A stretch of DNA of 64,000 bases from positions 3,782,001 through 3,846,000 of the forward strand of contig CM073886.1 of assembly GCA_037176705.1 (NCBI GenBank), given 5' to 3'. Shown one piece after another: positions 1 to 10,935 of the stretch. How positions within the stretch are numbered: position 1 is the first letter of the stretch; every line of letters begins with the position of its first letter. A program made the position numbers and the translations under genes. The notes beneath the pieces are model-generated. The model was given only the letters and a program-made list of their open reading frames with translations, was not told the DNA's origin and searched no databases. The DNA is from Molossus alvarezi (Eukaryota; Chordata; Mammalia; Chiroptera; Molossidae).

Positions 1-948
1 GTTAAATAGTCAATTAAAATTTTTTTTTGTTTTTGTTTTTTGAGGTAAACCTGTAGTGCTATGAACTTCTCTCTCAGAACTGCTTTTGCTGCATTCCATA
101 TATTTCGTGTTGTTGTGTGTTGATTTTCATTGGTTTCCAGGAAGTTTTAAATTTCTTTCTTGATCTCCTTGGTAACCAATTCATTGTTTAATAACATACT
201 ATTTTGCATCCATGTGTTCAAATGTCTTTGCATGTTCTTGTTGCAATTGAGTTCTAGTTTTATGCCATTGTGAGCTGAGAAGATGCTTGATATGATTTTA
301 ATCTTCTTGAACTTGTACAGAGTTTGTGTCCTAACGTGGTTTATCTTTAAGAATGTCCCATATGCACTTGAGAAGGATGTGAATTCTCTAATTTTGGGGT
401 GTGATTCTCTGTAGATATCTATTAAATTCATTTGATCTAGTGCTTTATTACGAGTCTCTGTCTTCTTGTTAATTTTTTGTCTAAAGGATCTATCCAGTGA
501 TGTAACGGGGTGTTGAAGACCCCTGCTATGATTGTATTGCTTTTGATTTCTTCTTTGAAGTCCTCCAGAAGATTTTTAATATATTTTGGTGCTCTATATT
601 GGGTGCATATATGTTTACCAAGATTATATTTTTCTGCTGGATAGATCCTTTCAATATTATGTAGTGGCCTTCTTTGTCTCTAGTTATGGCCTTCATTTTG
701 AAATCTATTTTATCAGATATGAGTATTGCTACCCCAGGCTTTCTTTCCTTTTCATTTGCTTGGAAGATTATTTTCCATCCTTTCATTTTCAACCTATATG
801 AGTCTTTTGTTGTGAGGTGGGTCTCTTATAAACAACATGTATATGAGTCATGCTTTCTTATCCAATCAACTACTCTGTGTCTTTTGATCAGGGCATTCAG
901 TCTATTTACATTTAAGGTTATTATTGATATGTACTTATTTATTACCAT
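1..948 (-). pseudogene. L1 ORF2p endonuclease remnant (partial)
   Basis: N-terminal endonuclease part of ORF2, reading right to left. Recognisable pieces include [45 protein letters not shown] and DIYRESHPKIREFTSFSSAYGTF. Frameshifts separate them and the frame leaves the window at position 1. It is not functional. Confidence 0.8.
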
Positions 949-990
949 TTTTGTTTATTGTGGTTATATTTTTCTTCCTATTTCTACTAA

Positions 991-1876
991 TTACAACAGT
1001 CTTTTTAATATTTCTTGCAGTGCTGGTTTGGTGTTAATATATTCCGTTAACCTTTTTGTTTGTCAGGGAAGCTCTTTACTTCAGCTTCTATTTTGAATGA
1101 TAGCCTTGCTGGATAGTGTAGTTGGATTCAGAATCTTATTTTTCAAATACCTTCATTAGGTCATGCCACTCCCTCTGGCATGCTTTGTTTCTGTTGAGAA
1201 GTCAGTTGATAGCCTTATGGGGGTTCCTTAGTAGGTAATCTGTTGCTTTACTCTTGCTGCCTTTAGGATTCTCTCTTTGTCTTTAATTTTTGGCATTTAT
1301 TTACTATGTGTCTTGGTGTGGGCCTCTTTGGGTTCTTCTTACTTGGGACTCTTTGTGCTTTTTGTACATGAATGCCTTCTTCCTTCACCAAGTTAGAGAA
1401 GTTTTCTGTCACTATTTCTTCAAATATATTTTTTAACCTTTGCAAGTTTTTTTTTTTTTTTTTTTTTCTGGAACTCTTGTGATGCGAATGTTGTTTGGTT
1501 TCTGGTTGTCCCACATTTCTCTTACGCCATCTTCCTGTTTTTTGTTTGTTTGGTTTTGGTTTTCTGATTGGTTTATTTTTTTCTACCCCATCTTCTAATG
1601 TACTGCTCCAGTCTTTAACTCCCTCTATTCTGCTGGTTATTCTTTCCAATATGTTCTTTATTTCTGCTATGTCATTCTTCATTTCCAGTTAGTTGGTTTT
1701 CAATGTTTCTATATTTTTAATCATGGTGTTTAGCTCCTTACTCATGCTTTTTATTTCTTCAAGATCATGACTCTGAACTCTACCTCTGATAACTTGCTTA
1801 ACTGCATTTCATTGATCTCATCTTCAGTAGAGTTCTCTTGTTTTTTTATTTGGGATTTGTTTCTTTGTTTGACCAT
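991..1876 (-). pseudogene. L1 ORF1p remnant
   Basis: Broken ORF1, the RNA-binding chaperone of L1. The coiled-coil part (MKNDIAEIKNILERITSRIEG..) and the RRM/C-terminal parts are readable in fragments, separated by an A-tract expansion and frameshifts. The expected stop (TTA on the + strand) is at 991-993, 43 bases before the ORF2 start. Confidence 0.75.
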
Positions 1877-2845
1877 GTTGGCTATCTCAGTGGCTTTTGG
1901 AGTCTGCCAAATTTCCCTGTGGGTGTTGGTGTTCTGCTGTTTGTGGCTCCCTCCACTGGGTTTGGATGAGTGTGGGAGAACCCATGTTCAGCACCACTGT
2001 CAAGTCTTACTTTCCTGGGTAGATTTGCAATCCCAGGAAAGGTTCGGTCATCCTCTAGTTATTTGCCAGGAGGCTATTAGTCTCAGTTACTTGATGAGCC
2101 TTGGGTTGTAGCCCTCCGCTGAGTGAAAAACTCCCTTAGGTGTTCAGCATAAGAGGATTTCCAAACAGTGGGGCAGATGCTGGTTGTTAATAAGCCTAAA
2201 TTTGCATTTCTCTGGCCCAGCTGGATGGGGTTAAATCTCTGAGTAAGGGGCTGCTGCTTGTACCCAGAGCTCTGGGAAGGGGCTCCCCAAGCAAGATTGT
2301 CACCATCTTTTCTGGCTGTGATCTAGCAAAAATTTTGAGCGCCCTTCAAATTCCTAGTGTCCCTCACACAGTTCCAGTCTTGTCTGCACTCCCTCTGCCA
2401 GAGCCCAAGGTGAGTGGCTATAGCTAATTTAGTGCTCTGCCCCGGGCCCTCTGCACTGTGGCGATGTCTTGGGATTGTAACTCTGAGGAAGCTGCTCACA
2501 GCTAAAGCAGCTGCTGTCCATGGTTTCCTGTGCTGCCACAGACCTACCAGATTTCATTCAGTGTCCTTATTTCCTGTCCCTGGTTATATGGGTCCTCTCC
2601 AGCTGCTTTTCTGTTGCTTTTTCCCAACGATTTATTTTAGTTTTAGTTCCAGTTTGGTCATGGAAGATGATCTGTGTAGTTTTCATTCACTCTGCCACCA
2701 TTTTGGAATCTGTACAACGTTTTTCTTTTAGTTTCAATTAAAAATTTAGAAAGAGATAGTGATGTCAGAGATCCTCTCTGTCTCTCCCCTTGAAGTTTCA
2801 ACAATTTGAACAGCTATAATTCAACAAAAAAATCCCTGCTCGATT

Positions 2846-4577
2846 CACAAACATGTCAGAGATCTGTGCATTGAAATGTCTGAAGGTGGGCAAATGGGAG
2901 CAAACTTGGGAGGCAGGGAGGGAGAAGAGATGAGATGAGCCATAGATGCAGCCCTGCAGCATGGAACTCACTGTAGGGCTCAGTAAGGAAAAGGGAGGAA
3001 CCAGGTTGCCACTGACACTCCTTTCAGTGCAGAAAGTAAAGAGACTTCACGAGCATTTCTGCAAGAGTGGGCAGCAGCAGCTACAGCTGAACCCAGTGAC
3101 CTGGGCAGAAATGCAGCACAGAGGTACAGCCAACAGTTGTCTGGCAATTAGCATTCCAGAGAGAGAAAAACAAATCCATTGAGCCTGGAAATCTCTGCTC
3201 ACCTTCACAGAGTTTGCTTCCCCTCACCCTTCATGTTGGGTAGCAGAGCACATTGTCTACAAATCCCAGAACTGATACTACCAAAACACCTGTTCCCTGA
3301 AAACAGGTACACTCTGTGACTATCACAGGGTTGGGTGGAGACACAGAGATCTGCTGGTCATCATTGCTGGTAGGCAAAGCAACAAATGTGGTGGCTGGGT
3401 TCCCCCAGGTTTCCCCACCCCCAAGCATTGCAGCCGCACTGCCAGCACCATCATGCTGAGGGAATGGGGTGGGGTGGGGGTGGGAGGGCAGCACTGCAGT
3501 TTCACAGATTTGGAGCCTCATGGCTTTGGAGCCCCATCTCCCACCATGTTCCCCCACAAGGTCGGTCCCCTGGGACCAGGCAACTAGATCACAGGGGAGG
3601 TGCCCTCAATCCCAGAGAACACAGGACATTTTCCACCACCCCACAGAGATCTAAAAAGCCAGAAAAGTGCAAGAAAGCTAAAAACAAACAAACAAACAAA
3701 CAAAAACACACACAAACACTACAACTTTCAATCCAGCACCACTTACTGGAAAATAATAGAAACATCTCTTATCAATCTACCAGAAAAATGCCACTCATTC
3801 ATAGATGCCTAGACAAAAAAGAAACCCATCAAATACCATGAATAACCAAGGTAACAAGGCAGCTCAGAAAAAGAAATTAAAAAATCTCTGGAAAATAAAC
3901 TTAAAGTCATGGAAATGTGTGATTTAAATGACAGAGAATTCAAGATTGCAGTTCTGAAAAAACTCAACAAGATGTAAGGAAACAAAGGTAGGAAGTTTAA
4001 TGAACTCAGAAACCAAATCATTAAACAAAATGAGTACATTACGAAACAGACTAAAGCAGTTTCTTTAAAAGAACCAAATTGAAATTCTAGAGATAAATAA
4101 CTCAATAAAAGAGATAAAGAATGAACTAGTGCGCATAGGAATGGAGCTGACCAGATGGAGGAAAGGATTCGTGATACTGAAGGTAGAAATCTAGAAATGA
4201 TGTAGAGGAAAGGAAAGAGACTTCAGCACAAAAAATATATATATAAAAGCTCTACAAGAACTATCTGACTCCATCAGAAAGTGTTGGCTGTACCTCTGTG
4301 CTTCATTTCTGCCCAGGTCACTGGGTTCAGCTGTGGCTGCTGCTGCCCACTCCTGCAGAAATGCTCGTTAAGTCTCTTTACTTTCCTCACTGAAAGAGGT
4401 GTCAGTGGCAACCTGGTTTCTCCCTGCTCCTTACTGAGCCCTACAGTGAGCTTCAGGCTGCAGGGCTGCATCCATGGCTCATCTCAGCTCTTCTTCCTCC
4501 TTGCCTCCCAGGTTTGCTCACCTTTAGATATTTCAATGCACAGATCTCTCAGACATGTTTGTGCTTTAAGCAGGGAT
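2846..4577. repeat. Inverted repeat pair of L1 5'UTR segments (about 295 bp arms)
   Basis: The + strand segment 2846-3145 reappears in reverse complement at about 4279-4570. Shared blocks include CCCTGCAGC, CACTGTAGGGCTCAGTAAGGA, CCAGGTTGCCACTGACAC and GAACCCAGTGACCTGGGCAG, with roughly 10 percent mismatch by eye. The right arm sits inside ORF1 of the old L1, whose reading resumes on each side (CTATCTGACTCCATCAGAAA before, AATAATAGGCATATCAGAAA after). Confidence 0.8.
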
Positions 4578-4780
4578 AAGAATAATAGGCATATCAGAAA
4601 AAGAAAAGAGGAAGAAGGGAACAAAGAGCCTATTCAAACAAATAATTGATGAGAACTTCCAAAACCTATAGAAAGAACTATATCCTTGAATCCAAGAAAC
4701 AAATAGAACAACTAATTACCTCAATCCAAAAAGACCTTTTTCAAGGTACATTGTATTAAAACTGTCAAAAATTAATGACA

Positions 4781-4876
4781 GCCCTGGACGGTTTGGCTCA
4801 GCGGTTGGAGCGTTGGCCTGCAGACCAGAGAGTCCCGGGTTCGGTTCCCACTAGGGGCACATACCAAAAAAAAAAA
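4781..4876 (+). mobile_element. Head-only tRNA-derived SINE (short Ves relative)
   Basis: About 85 bp of tRNA-like head (GCCCTGGACGGTTTGGCTCAG..) followed directly by a poly-A tail after GGGGCACATACC. The flanks are a 14-bp target duplication AAAAATTAATGACA at 4767-4780 and 4877-4890. It carries RNA polymerase III A- and B-box-like sequences (TGGCTCAGCGGTTGG; GGGTTCGGTTCCC). The second half of a full Ves SINE is absent. The same end point is found at 17316-17417. Confidence 0.85.
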
Positions 4877-5329
4877 AAAAATTAATGACAAAGAATTCTC
4901 AAGGCAGCCAAGGAAAATAATGTAGCCTATAAAGGAAATCCCATTAGGTTATAATCAGATTTGTCAACAGAAACTCTACAATCTAGACAAGAGTGGAACA
5001 AAATATTCAAAATACTGAAAAGGAGAAAGTACCAGCCCATAATAATATATACAGCAAAGTTATCCTTTAGATATGAAAGAGAAATAAACACTTTTTCAGA
5101 CATACATAAGTTGAGGAAATTTACCACCAGAAGACCTGATTGCAAGAGCTAATCAAGGAGATTATTCTACCTGGAAAAAAGGGAAAAGGGTTAGAAAACT
5201 GAGTAACATCCCCAAATTAGGGATAATATGTGACAACAAAAACATCAAAGAGGAAGCAGTACAGGTTTGAATTTGCAAAGGGGGATGAAGATAAGAAACA
5301 TTCAGAAGAAAAAGGACTACTGTATACAG

Positions 5330-5404
5330 TGGAACCTCAGTTCTCAAACTTAATTTGTTACAGAAAGCTGTTTGAGAAGCAATTTGTTCAAAAACCCAAA
5401 TTGG
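5330..5404. mobile_element. Possible non-autonomous DNA transposon fragment, left part
   Basis: The sequence CAGTGGAACCTCAGTTCTCAA... holds a short self-complementary pair (TTCTCAAAC / GTTTGAGAA). It seems to continue at 5787-5900 (AATTAATCCATTCCAAACCC..) beyond an L1 3' end. I do not recognise the family with certainty. Confidence 0.3.
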
Positions 5405-5786
5405 TTTTTTTTTGTTAATTTAAAAAAAATTACTATTTTTTTATTTACTTTTGTTACAGATGTTTCTCCTCTCCCCCCTATGACACCCTCCTCCCCATCC
5501 ACCCCCACCCTGTCCCCTGTTTTGTTGTCTACATCCATCAGTTATGCACACATGCATATAAATTCTGTGGTCTATCCCTCACCCCCTCCCCCTTCTGAGG
5601 ATTGTCAGTCTATATGCTACTTCTATGATTCCAGATCTACTTTGTTCATCAGTTTGTTTAGTTCATTATATTCCAGAAATAAGTGAGATCATGTGATATT
5701 TGTCTTTTTCTGCTTGGCTTGTTTTGCTTAGGATAATACTTTCCAGGTCCCTCCATGTCATCTCAAAGGATAAGAGATCTCCCATT
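5405..5786 (-). mobile_element. 5'-truncated L1 3' end
   Basis: Reverse-strand 3' end of a young-type L1. It starts with a T-rich tail, then TTTGTTACAGATGTTTCTCC, the C-rich (G-rich on the element strand) 3'UTR, the diagnostic TATGCACACATGCATATAA segment, and the final codons of ORF2 (CAGGTCCCTCCATGTCATC). It is truncated near 5786. Confidence 0.85.
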
Positions 5787-5939
5787 ACAAACAATGTAAG
5801 TTGAATTAATCCATTCCAAACCCACAATGGTTCCCTGTATTAACCTTTTTTATGTACAGTACATATCTAATGTACTGTTTAATCTATAAACAAACACCTC
5901 TTTTCCTAAGTCTATCAAACCACCCCTACTGGTCTTAAA

Positions 5940-6060
5940 TGAATCACTTTTGATGTGTCTCTCTCACATTGATGTCTCTGTCTCTCTGCCTCCCTCCTTC
6001 CCTCCCACTCTATCTGAAAATCAATGAAAAACTATCCTCGGGTGAGGATTAAAAAAAGAA
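5940..6060 (+). mobile_element. Ves SINE, 5'-truncated
   Basis: Contains the Ves body and tail: GATGTGTCTCTCTCACATTG, the pyrimidine-rich CTCTGCCTCCCTCCTTCC, CCCACTCTATCTGAAAATC and TATCCTCGGGTGAGGATT followed by A-rich sequence. The tRNA-like head is missing. Confidence 0.8.
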
Positions 6061-8173
6061 AATAAATATTGGCCTTAAATAACACATCAGACCAAATGGA
6101 CATAATTGATATTTATAGAATCATTAATCCAAGAACATCAGATTATACATTCTCTCCAGTGCACATGAAGCATTTTCAAGTATAGACCTTAGGTTGTGAT
6201 ACAAAACTAGCCTCAAAAAATTTAAGAAGATTGATATCATATCAAGTATACTCTCCAGCCACAATACTTTGAAATTACAAATTAACTACAAAATGGAAGT
6301 TTAAAAACCCACAAATATGTGGAGATTAAACAACATACTACTAAAAAATGAGTCAAAGAAGAAATAAAAGGTGATATCAAAAGCTTATAGAGACAAATGA
6401 GAATGACAATACAACATATCAAAACTGTTGGGAATGCAGCAAAAGCAATAATAAATGGAAAGTTTATATTATTACAGGTCTATCTCAAGAAACAAGAAAA
6501 ATTTCAAGTAAAAGATCTAACATTACATCGCAAAGAACAAGGAAAAAAAAAAAAAGAACAAAAGAGCCCAAAGTCAGCAGAAGAAAGCAAATAATAAAAA
6601 TTAGGGGATAATTGAATGAAATAGACAACATAAGGACTATACAAAAAATTGATATAACAAAGATCTGGTTCTTTGAAGAGATTAATAAAATTGACAAACT
6701 CCTGGCCAGACTAAGGAACAAAGAGATGAAGTTAATATAAACAAAATCAGAAAAGAAAAAGAATTACAACAGACATCACAGATATACAAAATATCATATT
6801 AGAATGTTAGGAAGGACTATATACCACAAAATTCAATAACCTAAAAGAAATGGGTAAGTTCCTAGAAGTATACAACCTTCTTAGACTGAATCATGAAGAA
6901 TTGGGAAATCTAAATAGATCCATCAACAGTGAGGAAATGGAAACAACCATCAAAAACCTCCCCAAAAGTAAATGTCTAGAGCCAGATGGCTTCACTAGTG
7001 AATTCTATCAAACACTCAAAGAAGATTTGATACCTATATTTCTCCAGCTCTTCAAAAAATTAAAGAAGAGGTAATACTTCCTAACACATTTTATGAGGCT
7101 AACATATCCAATACCAAAACCTGGCAAGGATAACACAAAAATGAAAACTATAGACCAATATCTCTGATGAATACAGATGCAAAAATTCTAAACCTAACAC
7201 TAGCAAATCAAATAAACATTACACTGAAAAATAATATATCATGACTAAGTGGGGTTCATTCCAGGGGCACAGGGATGGTTCACCATATGCAAATTGATAA
7301 ATTTATCACATTAACAAAATAAAGGATAAAAGTCATATGATTTTATCAATGCAGGAAAAGCATTTGGTAAGATAAAACATCCATTCTTGATTAAAATACT
7401 GAATAAAATGGGTATGGAAAGAAAGTAACACAACGTAATAAAGGCCATATATGACAACCCCTCAACTAATATACTCAATCGTGAAAAACTGAGCCTTTCC
7501 TCTAAAATCTGGAGCAAGATAAGTATGTTCACTCTTACCATTCTTATTCAACATAGTTCTGGAAGTTCTGGAAGAGCAATCAGGTAAGAGAAGGAAATAA
7601 AAGGCACCCAAACTGGGAATGAAGAAGTAAAAGTATCACTTTTTTCAGATGACATGATTCTTTATGTAGAAAATCCTAAAGACTCCACCAAAAGTTATTA
7701 GAAACAGTAAACAACTACAGTAAAATTGCAGGATACAAAATCAATGTACAAAAATTTATTGCATTCCTATATACTAACAATTAAATTTCAGGAAAAAAAA
7801 CTTTTGTAATTCCTTTTTCTATTGTAATAAATAGAAGTTACAGAGGAATACATTTAATGAAGGATGTGAAGGATATATATAATGAAAACTACAAAGTATA
7901 ATTAAAAGAGATAGAAAAAGACACAATGAAATGGAAAGATATTCTATGTTCATGGACTGGAAGAATCAATATAGTTAAAATGGCTATATTACCCAAAGCA
8001 ATATACAGATTTAATGCAATCCCCATCCCAATTACATTTTTAAAAGAAATAGAACAAAAAAAATATCAAATTTGTATGGATCCCCGAATAGCCAAAGCAA
8101 TCCTGAGAAAAAAGAATAAAGCAGAGGTATCACATTACCTGACTTCAAATTATACTACAGAGGAACAATAATC

Positions 8174-8241
8174 AAATCTGTTCCATTGGTCTGTATGTCC
8201 ATTGTTAGAAAAACAGACCCACAGACCAATGGAACAGATTT
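8174..8241. repeat. Perfect 21-bp inverted repeat (hairpin) with 26-bp loop
   Basis: Arm 8174-8194 (begins AAATCTGTTCC) is the exact reverse complement of arm 8221-8241 (ends GGAACAGATTT). The right arm is the ordinary L1 ORF2 sequence for 'ACCAATGGAACAGA'; the left arm is an extra inverted copy. Confidence 0.9.
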
Positions 8242-9155
8242 GGGAGCCCAGAGATAAAACCACATGTTTATCAGCAAAAATTTTTTGACAAAGGAGCCAA
8301 AACATACAATGGAGTAAGGAAAGCCTCTTCAATAAATGGTGCTGGGAAAATTAGAAATCCACATGCAAAAGGAAAAAACTAGAGTACAGTTTGTCCCCAT
8401 GTACAGACATTTATTCAAATGGATCAAACACCTAAATATAAGATCTGAAACAATAATTACATGTAAGAAAACATAGATACTAAACTTAATGAACCTTGGT
8501 CTTAGAGAAGATTTTATGAATTTGACCCCAGCAGCAAGGGAAGTAAAGGCAAAAATAATGAATGGGACTATATCAAACTAAAAAGCTTCTGCACAGCACA
8601 AGAAACAACCAACAACACAAAAAGACAACCAACAAAATAGGGGAAGATATTTGCAAACAACAGTTCTGACAAGGGGTTAATATCCAAAATATATAAAGAA
8701 CTCATGCAACTCGACACCAATAACAAAGAACCTGATCAGATACCACTCCCAAGAAGACATACAAATAACCAACAAATATAAGAAAAGATATTCAACTTCA
8801 ATAGCTATCAAGGAAATGCAAATTAAAACTATAATGAGATACCACCTCACACCTATTGGAAAGGTTATTATCAACAAAACAAGTAATAAGACAAGTGTTG
8901 GAGAGGTTTTAGAGAAAAAGGAACTCTCATTCACTGCTGGTGGATATGTAAACCAAAAAACACTATGGCAGTTGCTCAAAAATTAAGAAGTTGTTACCGT
9001 GTGACCCAGCTTTCCCTCTCTGGGTATGTGCCCTAAAACTTGAAAACATTTATTTGTAACAAAGCCCTATGTTCATTGAAGAAATGTTCATGGTGTCCAT
9101 TCATGGAGACAATGTATCCTTTGATGGATGATTGGGTAAAGAAGATGTAGTACAT

Positions 9156-9571
9156 GCATATAAGTTCTGTGGTTTATCTCTCCCTCCCAACACCCCCTCT
9201 TTTGAGGTTTGTCAGTCTGTACCGTACCTGTATGTCTCTGGGACAATTTTGTTCATCAGTTTGCTTAATTCATTATATTCCACAAATAAGTGAGATCATA
9301 TGATATTTTTATTTCTCTGCTTGGCTTGTTTCACTTAGGATGATACTCTCCAGGTCTCTCCATGTCATCTCAAAGGATAAGAGATCTTTCTTTCTTACAG
9401 CTGCAGAGTACTCCATTGTGTACATGCATAGCCAATGGACATAGACAACAAAGCTGGGGAGGGGTGGGGGGGGCAGGAGGGTATCAATGGGGGAAAAAAG
9501 AGAAACATCTTTAACAAAAACAAATTAATAAAAATTACTTTTAAAAATTAAAATAAATAAATAATTTTAAA
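9156..9571 (+). mobile_element. Twin-primed (5'-inverted) L1 3' end insertion
   Basis: 9156-9420 is L1 3' sequence in antisense (AAGTTCTGTGGTTTATCTCTCC ... TACTCCATTGTGTACATGC). At about 9421 it switches to the sense 3' end (CCAATGGACATAGACAACAA ... ACATCTTTAACAAAAAC) with an A-rich tail. An 18-bp target duplication, AAAGAAGATGTAGTACAT / AAAGAAGATGTACTACAT (one mismatch), flanks it at 9138-9155 and 9572-9589. Confidence 0.88.
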
Positions 9572-9960
9572 AAAGAAGATGTACTACATATATACTATGG
9601 AATACTAACCCATCAGGCATAATGAAAGATGAAATACTGCCATTTGCTACAGCATGGATGGACCTTGAGAGTATTATTTTAAGCAAAATAATTCAGTCAG
9701 AAAAAACTAAGAACCATATGATTTCACACATATGTGGGATATAAAACTGAAACTCATAGACAGAGACTACAGTATAGTGGTTACCAGAGGAAATGGGGTT
9801 TGGAATGGTAAAGGGCAAATGAGGTCAAATCCATGGTGACGGAAGGTGATTTGACTTTGCATGGTGGGCACACAGTGCAACTTACAGCTTTTGTGTTGTA
9901 GAAATGTATACTTGAAACCTGTATAATATTAACCAATGTCACCCCAATAAATTTTTTTAA

Positions 9961-10718
9961 AAGATCGACATGGATACTAAGGAAAAGTTGTTGTTGCTAC
10001 ATGTAATTCTTCTGTACAATGAATTATGGGGGGAAGGTAAATGACACATTAAAAAGCAAACAATCTAATAGTAAAAAGTAAGAAAACAGTTGGGAGGGGT
10101 ATTTTAGAATGCCAATTGTGACAAAATGTAGACAGTATAGAATCTGGAGACAATAACCCTGGCTAATTTTGAGTCTGCCAATGTCTAGTGTTACTTTAGG
10201 CAAACCACTTAACTGATTTGTGAAATGAGAGTAAGAATGCCACCTACCTTGCTTATCTTGTGGGCTGCTGAGAATGAAACTATGAAAGGAAAAGTGATAC
10301 AAGAACAAGTAAGTAGGAAGAAACCCCAGAGTTGCTGAAGTGGATGTGATAAGAGGGTGGGCATAGAGTGGAACCTGAGACCCAGTCTAATGGTGATGGC
10401 GGTGACAGGTAAGGTATACAGTCAAGAGGAAAAACCTTCAAAGAAATTGTCACTCTTCAGAGGAATAATCTACTTTCTGGGAAAACTGAGAATTCATATT
10501 ATTTGGGGAAAATATACTGACTTTGTTTATGAATTTAAAAAAATCTTTTCCAAGTTCAAAGAAAGTATAAAAGGAATTATAGTGGTTCTGCTCTCTGGAG
10601 AAGAGGTGGGTAGGACTTTTTTAAAAAGGAGGTAAAACGATTTAATTAATGAGTACTGCCTTGGATTGTCTTTGCACTTAGGTCTCACTTGTCTTCATCT
10701 CTGTATCCTGTGTTTCAG
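9961..10718 (+). other. Intron sequence, no gene or repeat recognised
   Basis: Low-copy-looking DNA between the old L1 tail and the ABCA-like exon. Short open frames have no recognisable domain. A pyrimidine tract leads into the acceptor at 10717-10718. Confidence 0.6.
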
Positions 10719-10935
10719 GTGGTGTTTCAGCTGTGCGAGCTGGACATCTACGTCACAGGCTACCACCTCCTGGACACCATGTTCATCCTGATGCTGTACG
10801 GCTGGTCTGCCATTCCGCTCATGTACCTGCTGAGCTTCCTGTTCTCTAAAAGCTCATCTGCCTACATCAAACTTGTGTTGTTCAACTACCTTTCAGGCAT
10901 TTTCAGCCTCTTAATAGATGTCATGTTTCAATCTG
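10719..10935 (+). CDS. ABCA3-like ABC transporter, exon (TMD2, part 1)
   Basis: This internal exon encodes part of the second transmembrane domain of an ABC subfamily A lipid transporter. It reads VVFQLCELDIYV, then two hydrophobic segments, one containing LYGWSAIPLMYLLSFLF and one containing LSGIFSLLIDVMF. The LYGW..IPLMYL block and the AYxxLxxFNxLSGI block are what I recall of ABCA3 just before its second nucleotide-binding domain. The acceptor is CTGTGTTTCAG ending at 10718 and the donor is GTAAGTG from 10936. It starts in phase 0 and ends one base into a codon, which fits the next exon at 32012. A second AG at 10729-10730 is a possible alternative acceptor. GC content is clearly higher than in the surrounding intron. 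ABCA3 itself is GC-rich and compact, so the huge introns suggest one of the ABCA14/15/16/17-type paralogues; I cannot say which. Confidence 0.85.

Larger units (their letters stand above)
1..2711 (-). mobile_element. L1 LINE, 5' part, degenerate
   Basis: This is an L1 in reverse orientation, cut by the window edge. Reading the minus strand from 2711: 5'UTR (2711-1877), ORF1 (1876-991, ATG at 1876) and the endonuclease half of ORF2 (948-1, ATG at 948). The 5' end reads CCAAAATGGTGGCAGAGTG, matching the starts of the other L1s here. ORF1 peptides such as TENFSNLVKEEGIHVQKAQRVPS and ORF2 peptides such as [15 protein letters not shown] are recognisable but carry stops and frameshifts. An 18-base T run at 1447-1466 marks an A-rich expansion inside ORF1. 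Divergence is greater than in the 38289-44356 copy. Confidence 0.9.
6063..9745 (+). pseudogene. Old L1 ORF2p remnant
   Basis: Decayed reverse transcriptase/endonuclease frame of the old L1. It starts in the endonuclease domain (AAATGGACATAATTGATATT, then an ASRTSDYTFSPVHMKHFQV-like stretch) and passes the RT fingers (about 6850-7070), a YIDAGKAF-like box near 7340, the FSDDMILY catalytic box near 7640 and the C-terminal half. The C-terminus is interrupted at 9156-9571 by a twin-primed L1 and finishes near 9745. Stops and frameshifts occur throughout. Confidence 0.8.
2712..9960 (+). mobile_element. Old L1 LINE with several internal insertions
   Basis: An ancient L1 on the + strand. 2712-3800 holds a 5'UTR-like part, 3805-5160 a decayed ORF1 (split by a 300-bp inverted segment and a short SINE), 6063-9745 a decayed ORF2, and 9745-9960 the 3'UTR ending CCAATAAATTTTTTTAAAA. 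ORF2 landmarks include the remnants of PDGFTSEFYQTLKEDLIPIFLQLF (6990-7050), a [16 protein letters not shown] catalytic box (7640-7680) and the [35 protein letters not shown] block (7926-8030). Many stops show that it is long dead. The first ~170 codons of ORF2 are missing, replaced by the composite at 5330-6062. Confidence 0.8.

Noticed and set aside
10357..10635. 92-codon open frame just upstream of the first ABCA-like exon
   Set aside because: It has no similarity I can recognise to ABCA sequence and lacks an acceptor/donor pair fitting the phases.
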